Part shown: positions 25,562 through 35,507 of the stretch, piece after piece | Numbering within the stretch: position 1 is the stretch's first letter | How the letters are laid out: each line of letters begins with the position of its first letter | DNA from: an uncultured Alphaproteobacteria bacterium | Lineage (GTDB): Bacteria; Pseudomonadota; Alphaproteobacteria; UBA11222 | Reading direction: 5' to 3' | Assembly: GCA_937888955.1 (NCBI GenBank) | Contig: CALAQW010000141.1 | Location: 1 to 40,439, forward strand | DNA length: 40,439 bases | Position numbers and translations under genes: made by a program | The notes under the pieces: generated by a model | Databases searched by the model: none | What the model was told of the DNA's origin: nothing | What the model saw: the letters and a program-made list of their open reading frames with translations, nothing else

Positions 25562-26599
25562 TTACGCCCGTGCTGCGTTCGCGATCCGGAACAGCACCCG
25601 TTCGGCAATCGCTATTTCCGGATAACCCGTTGTTTTGCAATGATTTTCAGCTTCAAGCAATAATTGCAGCGCCTGCTTGATCTTTGGCTGGTTCCAGTAA
25701 CGTAATTGCATGCGTATCGCCGCGACCCTGGAAAAATGAATGGGCGGCCGGGCGCGGCGCATAACCATTTCCGTATCGCCACCGGTGCCCAGCTGTGCCA
25801 TCAACAATTGCAGTCGCAAGGCATGATTGGTCGCCGACCGAATAACCGAAATCATGTTTTGCCCCGATTCATTCCAGCGTTTCAGCTCAATCGCCAGCAC
25901 GTCGCTGCTGCCGGCAAATGTCGCATCGCATATCTGGTCGAGCGTGACCGCATTGCCATCGCCAATTGCTGATTGTACATCTGCCAGGCTCACCTCCAAC
26001 GGCGCATCCCGAGTGCCGCCACCACTCATGAAAGTCACAAGTTTCGCCAGTTCCTGCCGGGTAATACCGCGATCTTCCCCCAGCACGGACGTCAGATAGG
26101 CCAGGGCATCAACCGAAATTCGCAAATTCGCCGCCCGCAATTCCGCTTCGATCAGTTCCTCAAGCGATTGCGTATTATCCTCATAAAATGCCATGGCAGC
26201 GGTTTGCGGCAGTGTCTCGAACAATTTCCGCAAGCGCGAGCCCTTGCGCAACTCGCCCGCTTCGACAATGACCTTGGCTGTTGCATTCGGGTTATCAAAC
26301 AATGTCTCAAACGCGCCGGAATGCGTATCAGCAATATTCCGCACTTGAACGACCCGGTCGCCGCCGGTCATTGATATTGCCTGCGCCTCATCTGCCAGGC
26401 ACACCGGATCATCCCGCAAATCACTTCCAGTTAATCGCACTAGACGAAACGGATCATCCGCGGCACCCAGAAACACAGTCACCAACGCCTGCGCCGCCTC
26501 ACGAATACGCCCCTCATCACGTCCATGCAGCAAGAAAGCAGAGAATGCCGGATCCGGCCGCTTGAGCAGCGTTGCGATGGCACCCGCCTTGATGATCAT
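25562..26599 (-). CDS. holA: DNA polymerase III subunit delta
   Basis: HolA is the clamp-loader subunit that opens the beta clamp. The 345-residue product begins MIIKAGAIATLLKRPDPAFSAFLLHGRDEGRIREAA, a typical alphaproteobacterial delta start, divided here for brevity as KAGAIATLLKRP and FLLHGRDEGRIRE. Later segments RVVQVRNIAD, YEDNTQSLEELI and GEDRGITRQELAKLVTF fit the central domains, and the C-terminal helical region is complete. It is the last gene of the minus-strand group DUF3576-leuS-lptE-holA and lies 21 bases after the lptE stop. Confidence 0.92.
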   Translation of the reverse strand: MIIKAGAIATLLKRPDPAFSAFLLHGRDEGRIREAAQALVTVFLGAADDPFRLVRLTGSDLRDDPVCLADEAQAISMTGGDRVVQVRNIADTHSGAFETLFDNPNATAKVIVEAGELRKGSRLRKLFETLPQTAAMAFYEDNTQSLEELIEAELRAANLRISVDALAYLTSVLGEDRGITRQELAKLVTFMSGGGTRDAPLEVSLADVQSAIGDGNAVTLDQICDATFAGSSDVLAIELKRWNESGQNMISVIRSATNHALRLQLLMAQLGTGGDTEMVMRRARPPIHFSRVAAIRMQLRYWNQPKIKQALQLLLEAENHCKTTGYPEIAIAERVLFRIANAARA

Positions 26600-26620
26600 C
26601 GCGGTCTGGCAAACTGAAAA

Positions 26621-27187
26621 TTAAGGTTGCGCATCGTTTTCCATATCCACCCGTCTGAAATACAGCGATAAACGGGTTGCAATCTCTGCTCCCAGATCAT
26701 GCGCCGCACGTTCTTCGGCATCCCGTTCCGCGCTCAATGTCGCAAAGTCGGACTGCACCACGTTATAGGCCACATAGGTGCGGGCATTATCTTCAAATAT
26801 CACCTGCTGGTCCGACAACCGGACCAGCTTTAAATTCCCGAACAAGCGATAGTTGAAGCGCGTGACCGATTCATCCTGCTGGATCGCAAGCCCTTCCTTG
26901 CGGGCATTCAGCACGATATCCAGCCGGTAAAGTTTCGCCGTCTGCCCGCCGCGCGCGGAAAACCGGTCGATCAGATCATTGCGCAATTGCAGACCGACCC
27001 GCCCGCCGATCGGCGTCACCTCGATCCGGTCGAATTGTGCGGGAACCGATCCCGGCGCAGCCCTGTTGCCATATACCGGCGTAAATCCGCACCCCGCCAG
27101 GAGCAGCAAACAGCCCGCAAACGATAATATCCGTAGACGGATGAATATCTCACCCGCCAAGCCGATTATGAACCTATATGACAACAT
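26621..27187 (-). CDS. lptE: LPS assembly lipoprotein LptE
   Basis: LptE is the outer-membrane lipoprotein that plugs LptD in lipopolysaccharide export. The 188-residue protein has a hydrophobic signal with the lipobox LLAGCG (cysteine near residue 33), followed by GFTPVYG, which is characteristic of alphaproteobacterial LptE (DUF3576-unrelated, formerly LPS-assembly RlpB). The rest is a small alpha/beta domain with variable sequence ([20 protein letters not shown]). The ATG start lies 14 bases inside the end of leuS, so translation is probably coupled. The leuS-lptE-holA order is conserved in the class. Confidence 0.88.
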   Translation of the reverse strand: MLSYRFIIGLAGEIFIRLRILSFAGCLLLLAGCGFTPVYGNRAAPGSVPAQFDRIEVTPIGGRVGLQLRNDLIDRFSARGGQTAKLYRLDIVLNARKEGLAIQQDESVTRFNYRLFGNLKLVRLSDQQVIFEDNARTYVAYNVVQSDFATLSAERDAEERAAHDLGAEIATRLSLYFRRVDMENDAQP

Positions 27188-29789
27188 TGATGATCCGGTC
27201 GGGCACGATGATCACCTTGCGTACCGGTTTACCCGCTATCTGCCGCACCACCGCATCAAGCGCCAGGGCCGCGCGTTCAAGCTCCTGCTTATCGGTGCCG
27301 GGCGCAACCGCCAACTCGCCGCGCCTTTTTCCATTCACCTGCACGGGCAGAATGATTTCCTCGGTTTTCAACAATGCCGGCTCGGCGGCGGGCCAGGCTG
27401 CTTCCACCATCATTGTCCGATGCCCAAGCGCGGCCCAGCATTCCTCGGCCAGATGCGGCATCATCGGCGCAATCAGTTTGACAAGCGTCTCAAGACTTTC
27501 GCGTAAACACCAGCTTGCATCCGGACCGCTTTCCCTGAAGCCTGCAACCGTATTCACAAATTCATAAATCCGCGCCACCGCGCGATTGAAATGAAACTGC
27601 TCGATATCCTCGGTCACCGCGGCGATCGTCTGATGGGTCTTCTTCCGCAATCCGGTCGCTGCATCGCTGAATGAATCCGGTTGCGGTGCGTGTTCGTCGG
27701 CCAAATTCGCCAGATTGTCATTCACCAGCCGCCAGATGCGCTGGGTAAATCGCCAGGCACCCTCGACACCCGATTCGGTCCACTCCATATCCCGCTCGGG
27801 CGGTGTGTCGGAAATCATGAACCAACGCGCGGTATCCGCCCCGTAATGGGCGATGATATGTTCGGGATCGATCACATTCTTTTTCGATTTCGACATGGAT
27901 TCGATCTTGCCGACGATGATTTCCTCGCCGGTATCGATATGAAATCCTTTGCCGTCGCGTTTTTCAACCTGTGTCGGCAGCAGCCAGCGGCCGTTCTTGT
28001 CTTTATAGGTCTCGTGGGTCACCATGCCCTGGGTGAATAAAGCCTGAAACGGCTCCTTCATCGCCGCATAGCCGGTTTCACGCATCGCGCGGGTAAAAAA
28101 CCGCGAATAGAGCAGATGCAGCACCGCATGTTCGACCCCGCCGATATATTGATCGACAGGCATCCAGTAATCGGCGCGCTTGCGATCGATCGGCGTGGCC
28201 GCATCGGCACAGGTGAAGCGCGCGAAATACCAGGATGAATCCACGAAAGTATCGAAGGTGTCGGTTTCGCGTTCCGCCTGCGCGCCGCATTCCGGGCAAT
28301 CAACCTGTTTCCAGCTTTCATGCCGGCTCAACGGATTGCCGGGTTTATCGAAGCTGACATCATCGGGCAGCAAGACCGGCAGATCCGCCTTGGGAACCGG
28401 CACGATCCCGCAAGCCTTGCAGTGGATCACCGGAATGGGACAGCCCCAGTAACGTTGCCGCGAAACACCCCAGTCGCGCAGCCTGTAATTCACTGCCCGC
28501 TCCCCCTGAGCGGCGGATTCCAGGCGGTCTGCGACTTCCTGCTTGGCGGACGCGACGTCGCGCCCATCCAGAAAGTCCGAATTGATCAACACCCCGTCCT
28601 GGGTATCGGTATAGGCGGTATCCCCGATTTCGCCGGTTTCTGTGCCCGCGCTGTCCTTTGCCGCGACGACGGGGTAAACCGGCAATTCATACTTCCGGGC
28701 AAAATCCAGATCGCGCTGATCATGGGCGGGACAGCCGAAAATCGCGCCTGTGCCATATCCCATCAGCACGAAATTCGCGATATAGACCGGCACCTTGCGC
28801 GTTTTGTCGAACGGATGCACCGCGAACAGCCCGGTCGGCATGCCGCGTTTTTCAGCCTTTTCCAACGCTTCTTCGGTTGTGCCCGACTGTTCGCAGCTGG
28901 CACGGAATGCGGCGATTTCGGCATTATCCTCGGACAGGGCGCGGGCCAGCGGATGGTCAGCGGCAATGGCGCAGAAGCTCATCCCGAAAATCGTGTCATG
29001 CCGGGTTGTATAAACCTCAAGCCCGTCCTCGGCCGCTTTCTGCTGCGCCGGTGCGCCGGATGCATCGGTCAGCGCGAACCGGATCCGCATTCCTTCAGAC
29101 CGGCCGATCCAGTTGCGCTGCATCAGACGGACCTTGTCGGGCCATTCGGGCAATTCATCAAGCGCGGACAGCAGCTCTTCCGCGTAATCGGTGATCTTGA
29201 AGAACCATTGTGTCAGCAAGCGCCGCTCCACCAGCGCGCCCGACCGCCAGCCGCGCCCGTCGATCACCTGTTCATTGGCCAGCACCGTATTGTCCACCGG
29301 GTCCCAGTTTACCGGCGATTCCTTGCGGTAAATCAGCCCTTTCTCGAGGAAATCGAGGAACATGCGCTGTTCATGCCCGTAATATTCCGGATCGCAAGTG
29401 GCAAATTCCCGGCTCCAGTCGATCGACAGCCCCATCGCCTTGAGCTGTCCGCGCATGGTGTCGATATTCTCGTAAGTCCAGGCGGCGGGATGCACCTGCC
29501 GTTCCATCGCCGCATTCTCGGCCGGCATGCCGAACGCGTCCCAGCCCATCGGATGCAGGACATTGAAGCCGCGCGCGCGTTTGTAGCGCGCCACGATATC
29601 GCCCATCGTGTAATTGCGGACATGTCCCATATGGATCCGCCCCGACGGATAGGGAAACATCTCAAGCACATAATATTTCGGCCGGCTTGCGGGATCGGAC
29701 GGGTCCTCCTCGCGGGCCAGAAATGCATCCGCGGCGTCCCAATTCGCCTGCCATTTCGCTTCGACCTGTTTGGCGTAATAGCGGGACAT
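27174..29789 (-). CDS. leuS: Leucyl-tRNA synthetase
   Basis: This 871-residue class I synthetase charges tRNA-Leu. The HIGH-like motif is HMGH at residues 53-56 in [15 protein letters not shown]. The KMSKS loop is MSKSK at 632-636. Between about 230 and 430 lies the CP1 editing domain ([20 protein letters not shown], with the threonine-rich and aspartate features needed for editing), and the zinc-like [18 protein letters not shown] region lies at about 498-514. The C-terminal anticodon and tRNA-binding domains are complete. The start has AAGGAT at good spacing. No leucine-rich leader peptide is evident upstream. Confidence 0.97.
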   Translation of the reverse strand: MSRYYAKQVEAKWQANWDAADAFLAREEDPSDPASRPKYYVLEMFPYPSGRIHMGHVRNYTMGDIVARYKRARGFNVLHPMGWDAFGMPAENAAMERQVHPAAWTYENIDTMRGQLKAMGLSIDWSREFATCDPEYYGHEQRMFLDFLEKGLIYRKESPVNWDPVDNTVLANEQVIDGRGWRSGALVERRLLTQWFFKITDYAEELLSALDELPEWPDKVRLMQRNWIGRSEGMRIRFALTDASGAPAQQKAAEDGLEVYTTRHDTIFGMSFCAIAADHPLARALSEDNAEIAAFRASCEQSGTTEEALEKAEKRGMPTGLFAVHPFDKTRKVPVYIANFVLMGYGTGAIFGCPAHDQRDLDFARKYELPVYPVVAAKDSAGTETGEIGDTAYTDTQDGVLINSDFLDGRDVASAKQEVADRLESAAQGERAVNYRLRDWGVSRQRYWGCPIPVIHCKACGIVPVPKADLPVLLPDDVSFDKPGNPLSRHESWKQVDCPECGAQAERETDTFDTFVDSSWYFARFTCADAATPIDRKRADYWMPVDQYIGGVEHAVLHLLYSRFFTRAMRETGYAAMKEPFQALFTQGMVTHETYKDKNGRWLLPTQVEKRDGKGFHIDTGEEIIVGKIESMSKSKKNVIDPEHIIAHYGADTARWFMISDTPPERDMEWTESGVEGAWRFTQRIWRLVNDNLANLADEHAPQPDSFSDAATGLRKKTHQTIAAVTEDIEQFHFNRAVARIYEFVNTVAGFRESGPDASWCLRESLETLVKLIAPMMPHLAEECWAALGHRTMMVEAAWPAAEPALLKTEEIILPVQVNGKRRGELAVAPGTDKQELERAALALDAVVRQIAGKPVRKVIIVPDRIINVVI

Positions 29790-29920
29790 CCGCCTATCCT
29801 TCTTTACTTGCTTTGCGGCCTATCGATGAGCGATGCCGAACAGTCATTATGTTACTTGCCGGCGCGAGAAAATCCGGCTGCGCAGTTGGTTTACGCGTGT
29901 CGATCCCGATAAAACCCGCT

Positions 29921-30481
29921 TCAGCCCGCCTCGGTGGCATCGATTCGCAACTGCCGCGCGCGGGTCAGGATCGCATTTTCGACCTGCACCGCGGTTTGCG
30001 GGTTTGTCACCACATCCTGCCAGACGCCGCTTGCATCCCGTTCCTGACGGAACACCGACACCTTGATGCCATCGGCGCGCAGCCGGCGATCGAGAATATA
30101 GACAGTCAGCTTGAACCGCTCATCGGGTTGATTGGGGCTTTGAAACCAGTCGGTGATGATGACGCCGCCAAACGGATCGGCCGAGGCCAGCGGCATGAAG
30201 GCGAGGGTGTCCAGCGTGGCGCGCCACAGGAAGCTGTTGACCCCGATTCCGCCGCTGCCCTTGGCGGTTTCCTCGTCGCCCCCGAAAATACCGATTCCGC
30301 CGGGTCCGAAGATCGATTCCCGTTCGTCGCCGCTTGGCACCGGATCATAGCGGTTCTGCCGTTGCCGTTCGGGATAACTTTCATCGCCCTGCAAGCCGCC
30401 GCATGCAGACAGCAGCAACGCTGTTCCGACTATACAAATCAGGCTCCGCGCCCTGTGCCGAAATTCAAACAATCTGCTCAC
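29921..30481 (-). CDS. DUF3576 lipoprotein
   Basis: The 186-residue product has a signal peptide ending in the lipobox LLLSACGG (cysteine near residue 27), so it is predicted to be a lipoprotein. After a polar linker with glycine-rich GPGGIGIFGG comes the DUF3576 domain: GIGVNSFLWRATLDTLAFMPLASADPFGGVIITDW, represented by SFLWRATLDTLAFMPL and DPFGGVIITDWF, then the VYILDRRLRADGIKV strand. Its function is unknown; the family is nearly confined to alphaproteobacteria and is commonly next to leuS, as here. It lies 131 bases upstream of leuS in the same direction and is probably in the same operon with lptE and holA. Confidence 0.9.
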   Translation of the reverse strand: MSRLFEFRHRARSLICIVGTALLLSACGGLQGDESYPERQRQNRYDPVPSGDERESIFGPGGIGIFGGDEETAKGSGGIGVNSFLWRATLDTLAFMPLASADPFGGVIITDWFQSPNQPDERFKLTVYILDRRLRADGIKVSVFRQERDASGVWQDVVTNPQTAVQVENAILTRARQLRIDATEAG

Positions 30482-30948
30482 ACTATCTATCCATGGCTGC
30501 TTGCGGGGAACGCAATGACGCGGACATGTTTTGTGTCATGTCCGCGTCATGACGCTGACACCAGGACAGCTTATAGGTTTTTCCTGTGCCGCCGACAATA
30601 TCTGCGGTCAGAATGCTTTGTCGATCGGGTGATTCCCGTCGACTGTCAAATAAAGGCACCCACTTTCAGGGGCCTGTCCGGCTGCAGCAAGATGATTTCC
30701 CTTGCTCCGGATCTTGCCCGTCCGTTGATTGTGCTGTTAAGGCAACAGTTGCAACAATATCCAATCACATTGTCGAATGCAGACCCCGTTAATACTTGAC
30801 CCTTGGCGGTCGGGCTGCAAGATGACGGTAACTAGCGGGCCGAGCAGGTGTTCCGCCTAGTGTCTAAGTGTATAAAGGGCGCCGGCTCATGGGGGGATGC
30901 TCCTGGGGTGGCCAGTCCGGACTTACGAAAACTGAGGTAGGTTACGTT
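30482..30948. promoter_or_regulatory. Divergent intergenic region, DUF3576 gene and porin
   Basis: This gap of 467 bases holds the promoters for the leuS operon and for the porin. Nearest the DUF3576 gene are two overlapping palindromes (listed separately). TTGACC at 30796-30801 is a possible -35 for the porin but no good -10 follows; TATAAA at 30871-30876 is a possible -10 closer to the start. No credible gene is seen in either strand; the short open frames lack ribosome-binding sites and recognisable sequence. Confidence 0.4.
30515..30554. promoter_or_regulatory. Overlapping palindromes upstream of the DUF3576 gene
   Basis: ATGACGCGGACATG (30515-30528) and CATGTCCGCGTCAT (30537-30550) are perfect inverted arms of 14 bases around a spacer of 8. 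The right arm overlaps a second palindrome, GCGTCATGACGC (30543-30554). The left arm is 34 bases from the DUF3576 start. It could be an operator for a dimeric regulator or a hairpin in the leader of the leuS operon transcript. Confidence 0.55.
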
Positions 30949-32142
30949 ATGAAAAAGTTTCTTTACGGCACGACTGCCCTCGTCGCCTCCGGCATGGTTG
31001 CCGGCGCGGCATCGGCGGCTGAGCCCATCAGTCTTGGGCTGAGCGGCTACTATACGAGCGTGCTTGCGCTGTCCGATGATGATGCGCCGGGTACCGGTGA
31101 TACGTCGGTCAAGCAGGACGCCGAAATCATCTTCAGCGGTTCCACCACCCTGGATAACGGCCTGACAGCCGGCGTCGAAGTGATCATGGAAGCGGCAACC
31201 TCCGCTGACCAGATCGATGAGCACTATGCATATCTCGAAGGTTCCTTCGGTCGCGTGGAAATCGGTTCCGACGACGGTGCGGCCTTCAAGATGGGCTATG
31301 TTGCGCCGTTCCCGACCGATGGTCACGGTGTGGACACCCCGGGCTTCCTGCACATTTCGCGTGCCAGCTCGCGGACTTCCGCGCTGATCACCATGTCGGC
31401 AGACGCCAACAAGATCACTTACTTCACCCCGCGCTTCAGCGGCTTCCAGCTCGGCTTCTCCTATACGCCGGAAGTTGATCCGGTTGCGGTCGGCGCGGCT
31501 GGTCAGCCTGGCCTCGTCTTCGGTACCCCCGGTACCGGTACCGGCGGCGGCCCTGCTTTCGGTGTGCGCAGCAGCGTGAACGGCGGTATTGAGGATATCC
31601 TCGAAGTTGCCGGTAACTACTGGGGCAAATATGAAGATGTCGAGATCGGCATTTCACTTGCCTATTCGCAAGGTGATCGCGAATCCGCGGGTATCACAGC
31701 GGCCGGCGCGGGCATCAGCCCGGCGGTAACCGGTGATCCGGAAGCCTATCATGCGGGCATCTCGCTCAGCACGGCCGGCTTCACCGTCAGCGGTGCCTGG
31801 TACGAATCGGAAGATCTGGTTGCTGGTGCCGGTGTTGCCGGTGCCGGTCTGCCGGGTCTTGATGAAGAAGCCTGGAACCTTGGTGTCATTTATGAAACCG
31901 GTCCGTGGAAAGTCGGTGTCGCCTATCTCGACTCCGAAACCGATACGCCGGCTGGTACCGCATTGGGTGGCGAGCTGTCGCTGCTCGATCTTGGTGCGCA
32001 ATACACGCTTGGTCCGGGTGTTGCCATCGGTGCGGATCTGACCTTCGCGGAAGACGAAGTACCGAATGCCGCGGCTACGGTTCTGTCGCCTTCCTCGATC
32101 GAAAATACAACGCTGGCGCTGTCACTGCTGCTGACGTTCTAA
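30949..32142 (+). CDS. Outer-membrane porin
   Basis: The 397-residue product has a classic signal peptide (MKKFLYGTTALVASGMVAGA, cleaved after ASA near residue 23). The mature part starts with a beta-strand LGLSGYYTSVLAL and continues with alternating strands such as GVEVIMEA and ITYFTPRFSGFQLGFSY. It ends in phenylalanine (ALSLLLTF), the outer-membrane assembly signal. This fits the gram-negative porin superfamily of alphaproteobacteria. Two loops are rich in glycine, alanine and proline (VGAAGQPGLVFGTPGTGTGG and VAGAGVAGAGLPG), probably surface-exposed. The start is set by the signal peptide; GAGGTAG lies slightly far upstream as ribosome-binding site. It has its own terminator, so it is probably monocistronic and strongly expressed. 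Confidence 0.9.
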   Translation: MKKFLYGTTALVASGMVAGAASAAEPISLGLSGYYTSVLALSDDDAPGTGDTSVKQDAEIIFSGSTTLDNGLTAGVEVIMEAATSADQIDEHYAYLEGSFGRVEIGSDDGAAFKMGYVAPFPTDGHGVDTPGFLHISRASSRTSALITMSADANKITYFTPRFSGFQLGFSYTPEVDPVAVGAAGQPGLVFGTPGTGTGGGPAFGVRSSVNGGIEDILEVAGNYWGKYEDVEIGISLAYSQGDRESAGITAAGAGISPAVTGDPEAYHAGISLSTAGFTVSGAWYESEDLVAGAGVAGAGLPGLDEEAWNLGVIYETGPWKVGVAYLDSETDTPAGTALGGELSLLDLGAQYTLGPGVAIGADLTFAEDEVPNAAATVLSPSSIENTTLALSLLLTF

Positions 32143-32165
32143 GTCGATCGACGCTTAATTTCTGG

Positions 32166-32195
32166 AAAGGGCGGGTTGCAAAACCCGCCCTTTTC
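32166..32195 (+). terminator. Intrinsic terminator after the porin
   Basis: AAAGGGCGGGTT (32166-32177) pairs perfectly with AACCCGCCCTTT (32182-32193) around the tetraloop GCAA, followed by T residues. It lies 24 bases after the porin stop. Symmetrical A and T runs mean it could also work on the minus strand. Confidence 0.9.
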
Positions 32196-32330
32196 TGTTG
32201 TCTGGCACATGTGACGTGATCTCTTGTCAGATTATGCCAGCGCGATCAGGTTGATCGTCACCTCGCGGCTCTCATCGGGCGGGGATACGAAAATCGATGT
32301 TGATGACAGATAAAACGGGTGAGTGGTGCA

Positions 32331-33176
32331 ATGGGTGCGCTGATCTGGTTAGCCTCCTATCCGAAATCGGGTAATACCTGGCTCAGGGCGTTTCTTTACA
32401 ATCTGCTGCGTAATCCGCCAAAGCCCGCCCCCATCAATGAACTGGATCGCTTTTGCCTGGGGGAATCCGCGGAGGGCTGGTATGCGCGCCGTGCCGGCCG
32501 GCCCACCGAAGGCATGCCGCTTGCGGAGGTCATGGCGTTGCGGCCGCAGGTGCATCGCGATTTCACCACCGCATTTCCCGACTCGGTCTTTGTCAAAACC
32601 CATAATTTTCTCGGTGAATGTGATGGTGTGCCGCTGCACAATATGGATGTCACGGCGGGCGGGCTGTATGTGGTGCGCAATCCGCTCGATGTGGTGATTT
32701 CCGTCCGGCATCATTTCGGTCTCAGCATGGATGAGGCCATCGCCCGGCTTGCGGATCCGACCGCGGCAACGCAATCGGCGGGCGGGCATGTCGCGGAGTT
32801 TCACAATAGCTGGTCCAAACATGTCGAAAGCTGGACCGCCATTCCCAATCCGGCGCTGCATGTGGTGCGCTATGAGGATATGCTCGATCATCCGCGGCGC
32901 AGTTTCGGACAGATGGTGGCGTTTCTGGGCCTCAAGCCACCCAAGGAGCGATTGCGCCGGGCGATAAAATTTTCATCTTTTCGGGTGCTCAAGGGACAGG
33001 AGCAGCGTGACAGCTTCAAGGAGCGTAGCGAGCATAGTGATGCCTTTTTCCGCGAAGGGCAGAAGGATCAGTGGCGGAACTTGCTGACCAGCGCGCAAGT
33101 CGATCGCATCATTGCCGATCACGGGGAACAAATGGCGCGATTTGGTTATCTGCCTGATGATAGGGCCGGTTCCTAG
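32331..33176 (+). CDS. Sulfotransferase domain protein
   Basis: The 281-residue product is a PAPS-dependent sulfotransferase by its motifs. The 5'-phosphosulfate loop is YPKSGNTWLRAF (10-21). The catalytic histidine is in FVKTHNF (KTH 89-91). The 3'-phosphate motif is YVVRNPLDVVIS (113-124, with R116 and S124). A further conserved region is RYEDMLDHP and AIKFSSFRVLKGQE. The acceptor cannot be told; bacterial homologues sulfate small molecules, glycans or lipids. No PAPS synthesis genes or glycan cluster are nearby. I chose ATG 32331; a GTG at 32319 is in frame. It is cytoplasmic, with no signal peptide. Confidence 0.88.
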   Translation: MGALIWLASYPKSGNTWLRAFLYNLLRNPPKPAPINELDRFCLGESAEGWYARRAGRPTEGMPLAEVMALRPQVHRDFTTAFPDSVFVKTHNFLGECDGVPLHNMDVTAGGLYVVRNPLDVVISVRHHFGLSMDEAIARLADPTAATQSAGGHVAEFHNSWSKHVESWTAIPNPALHVVRYEDMLDHPRRSFGQMVAFLGLKPPKERLRRAIKFSSFRVLKGQEQRDSFKERSEHSDAFFREGQKDQWRNLLTSAQVDRIIADHGEQMARFGYLPDDRAGS

Positions 33177-33213
33177 GTCAGGGCGGCTTTGGTTTTCAGA
33201 TCAGCGGCGCGCC

Positions 33214-33624
33214 CTAGGAGGCCGGTTCGACGGTCGACAGCAATTCCAGCAAATTCCCGTCCGGATCCCGAAAATACACCGACTGCCCCCATTTCCCGTC
33301 CGCTGCCGGGCGTGGTGCGGGACCTTCTTCAATCGCAATGTGATGGCTGTTCAACAATTGCTGGGCCTGGGCGATTGTGCCGTCCCAGCGGAAACACAGA
33401 TCTGCCGACCCGGTGGTTGGTGATTTGGCATGTGGCGCCGCCGGCGCTGCGGCGGCATGCACATTCATGCGGTTAGCGCCAAGTTGCATGGAAACCACAG
33501 GGATCTTGCCTTCGCGCCACGCCTTTTCCCATAAAATCTCGGCACCCAATATGTCGCGATAGAATTTGATCGTTGTTTCAATATCGGCGACGGTAATCGC
33601 GTAATGGTCAAATCCGCGGATCAT
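33214..33624 (-). CDS. VOC family (glyoxalase/dioxygenase fold) protein
   Basis: The 136-residue protein has the paired beta-alpha-beta-beta-beta units of the vicinal oxygen chelate fold. The first unit starts GFDHYAITVADIETTIKFYRDILG, shortened as FDHYAITVADI and KFYRDILGAE, with the usual metal histidine. The second ends YFRDPDGNLLELLS, with the metal glutamate. It resembles fosfomycin-resistance-like and glyoxalase-like members, but the substrate is not evident. A strong GGGAGGGA ribosome-binding site precedes the ATG. The gene converges with the sulfotransferase gene and is divergent from comM. Confidence 0.87.
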   Translation of the reverse strand: MIRGFDHYAITVADIETTIKFYRDILGAEILWEKAWREGKIPVVSMQLGANRMNVHAAAAPAAPHAKSPTTGSADLCFRWDGTIAQAQQLLNSHHIAIEEGPAPRPAADGKWGQSVYFRDPDGNLLELLSTVEPAS

Positions 33625-33649
33625 TGTTATTCCCTCCCGTCTTATTGAT

Positions 33650-33679
33650 GATGCCGCTTGATTATGCGGCGTCGTTTTA
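33650..33679. other. Hairpin upstream of the VOC gene
   Basis: GATGCCGC (33650-33657) can pair with GCGGCGTC (33666-33673) with one G-T wobble around a loop of 8 bases, followed by GTTTTA. It lies in the VOC-comM divergent gap, 26 bases from the VOC start. Its T-tail suits a plus-strand terminator, but no plus-strand gene ends there, so its role is unclear. Confidence 0.35.
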
Positions 33680-33895
33680 TCCGCTTTCCGGCAGTGCGGC
33701 TTGCTGACATCTGCGAACCAATCTTACGCTATCGCACCGCCTGCGGGTCGGCAAATTTCTGCCCTTGCGGCTCACATCCGAAGGGGCGGACCCGATATTG
33801 CCACGCGCGACGGCGCGGACTGGCAGCTGGCGGTAAAGCACAGTAAGCTGTGCCGTGAATGTGGCGTTGAAACGGGCTTTGGGGGGCCGTTTGCG

Positions 33896-35452
33896 ATGGT
33901 GGCGCGGGTTTATACGGTTGCGTTTGAAGGGGTGACGGCGCGTCCTGTCGATGTGCAGGTGCAGATCAGCCCCGGACTGCCGGCATTTTCCATTGTCGGT
34001 TTGCCGGACAAGGCGGTGGCCGAAAGTCGCGAGCGGGTGCGCGGTGCGTTATCCGCAATCGGTCTGGCGCTGCCCGCAAAACGCATCACGGTCAATCTCG
34101 CGCCCGCCGATCTGCCGAAAGAGGGCAGTCACTTCGATTTGCCGATCGCGCTCGCGCTTTTGGCCGCGATGCAGATCGTGCCACCCGATGCGGTGATCGA
34201 CTATACTGCGCTTGGCGAATTATCGCTCGATGCCAATATCGTATTCGTACCGGGTGTGCTTGCCGCCGCGATTGCCGCCACGGCTGAAGGGCGGGGCCTG
34301 ATCTGCCCGCAATCCTGCGGCGCGGAAGCCGCCTTTGCCGGTAATCAGGATATTCTTGCCTCGCCCGATCTCTTATGCCTCATCAATCATTTCAAGGGCA
34401 GCCAGCTTCTTTCGCCGCCCCAAACCTATCCGGTTGACGCCGGTTCCGCAGACGCAGCCGGTAAAGTCGATCTCGCCGATGTCAAAGGTCAGGAACTGGC
34501 CAAACGGGCGCTCGAAGTCGCGGCGGCCGGCGGTCACAATCTGCTGATGATCGGTCCGCCTGGTGCGGGAAAGTCCATGTTGGCGGCCTGTTTGCCGGGT
34601 TTGCTGCCACCGCTGAGCGCGCGCGAGGCGCTGGATGTCAGCATGATTGCAAGTGTTGCCGGCGCATTGCGCGAGCGGCGGATCACGCGGCGGCGGCCAT
34701 TTCGCGATCCGCATCATTCGGCAAGCATGGCGGCGATGGTGGGTGGCGGGGCGCGCGCAAAACCGGGCGAGGTCTCGCTTGCCCATCGCGGCGTCCTGTT
34801 TCTTGATGAATTGCCGGAATTTTCCCGACAGGTACTTGATTCCCTTCGGCAGCCGCTGGAAACCGGGGAAACGGTGATTGCGCGCGCCAATGCGCATATC
34901 CGCTATCCCTCGCAGGTCCAGCTTGTCGCCGCGATGAATCCATGCCGCTGCGGTTATCTCGCGGATCCGGGCCGGGCCTGCTCGCGCGCGCCGCGATGCG
35001 GCCGCGACTATCAAAGCCGCATCTCCGGTCCGCTGCTTGACCGGATCGATTTGCATATCGAGGTCAATGCGGTCTCCGCCGCGGATTTGCAGAATTCCGC
35101 GGCGGCCGAAACAAGCGCGCAAGTCGGCGCGCGGATTGCGGCGGCGCGTGCGATACAGGCTGCACGCTATGACGGGCTGGGCGTCGGTCCTGAAAGCCGC
35201 CCGGACAATCCGATCGCCGTCAATGCGGAAGCCGATGGCGCGGTGCTGCAAACCGTTGCGACCCCCGATCAGGAAGGGGCCACGTTGTTGCGGCGCGCGA
35301 CCGAGGAGCTGGGGCTGAGCGCGCGGGCCTATCATCGGGTACTGCGCGTGGCGCGGACATTGGCGGATCTTGAAAATTGCGCCATGATTGGCCGTATACA
35401 TATTGCTGAGGCATTGAGTTACCGGCACACATCAATTGGTATCACCGCATAG
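33896..35452 (+). CDS. comM: YifB/ComM family AAA+ (Mg chelatase-like) ATPase
   Basis: ComM is a hexameric helicase that promotes branch migration during natural transformation; the family is also widespread in bacteria not known to be competent. The 518-residue protein starts [20 protein letters not shown], followed by [24 protein letters not shown]-type sequence ([19 protein letters not shown]). Walker A is GPPGAGKS and Walker B is LFLDELPEF. Other marks are [11 protein letters not shown], and the zinc-like MNPCRCGY with CSRAPRC. The ATG at 33896 corresponds to the family start; an in-frame extension of 65 codons upstream has no recognisable sequence and is rejected. The flanking genes do not suggest a competence cluster. 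Confidence 0.92.
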   Translation: MVARVYTVAFEGVTARPVDVQVQISPGLPAFSIVGLPDKAVAESRERVRGALSAIGLALPAKRITVNLAPADLPKEGSHFDLPIALALLAAMQIVPPDAVIDYTALGELSLDANIVFVPGVLAAAIAATAEGRGLICPQSCGAEAAFAGNQDILASPDLLCLINHFKGSQLLSPPQTYPVDAGSADAAGKVDLADVKGQELAKRALEVAAAGGHNLLMIGPPGAGKSMLAACLPGLLPPLSAREALDVSMIASVAGALRERRITRRRPFRDPHHSASMAAMVGGGARAKPGEVSLAHRGVLFLDELPEFSRQVLDSLRQPLETGETVIARANAHIRYPSQVQLVAAMNPCRCGYLADPGRACSRAPRCGRDYQSRISGPLLDRIDLHIEVNAVSAADLQNSAAAETSAQVGARIAAARAIQAARYDGLGVGPESRPDNPIAVNAEADGAVLQTVATPDQEGATLLRRATEELGLSARAYHRVLRVARTLADLENCAMIGRIHIAEALSYRHTSIGITA

Positions 35453-35507
35453 CGGGGTCGGGTTGTGGTTCGCGGCCTCCTTATCGGTGCCAAAGAAAAA
35501 GGTCGCC

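Noticed and set aside
28320-29912. Open frame of 530 codons antisense to leuS
   Set aside because: Mirrors the third-position GC bias of leuS, has no recognisable domain and covers an unquestionable gene.
30482-30948. Possible small RNA or tRNA gene in the DUF3576-porin gap
   Set aside because: No cloverleaf, no clear promoter-terminator pair; only palindromes near one end.
33701-33895. 65-codon N-terminal extension of comM
   Set aside because: Family members start at [12 protein letters not shown]; the extension has no family match and the ribosome-binding site favours 33896.
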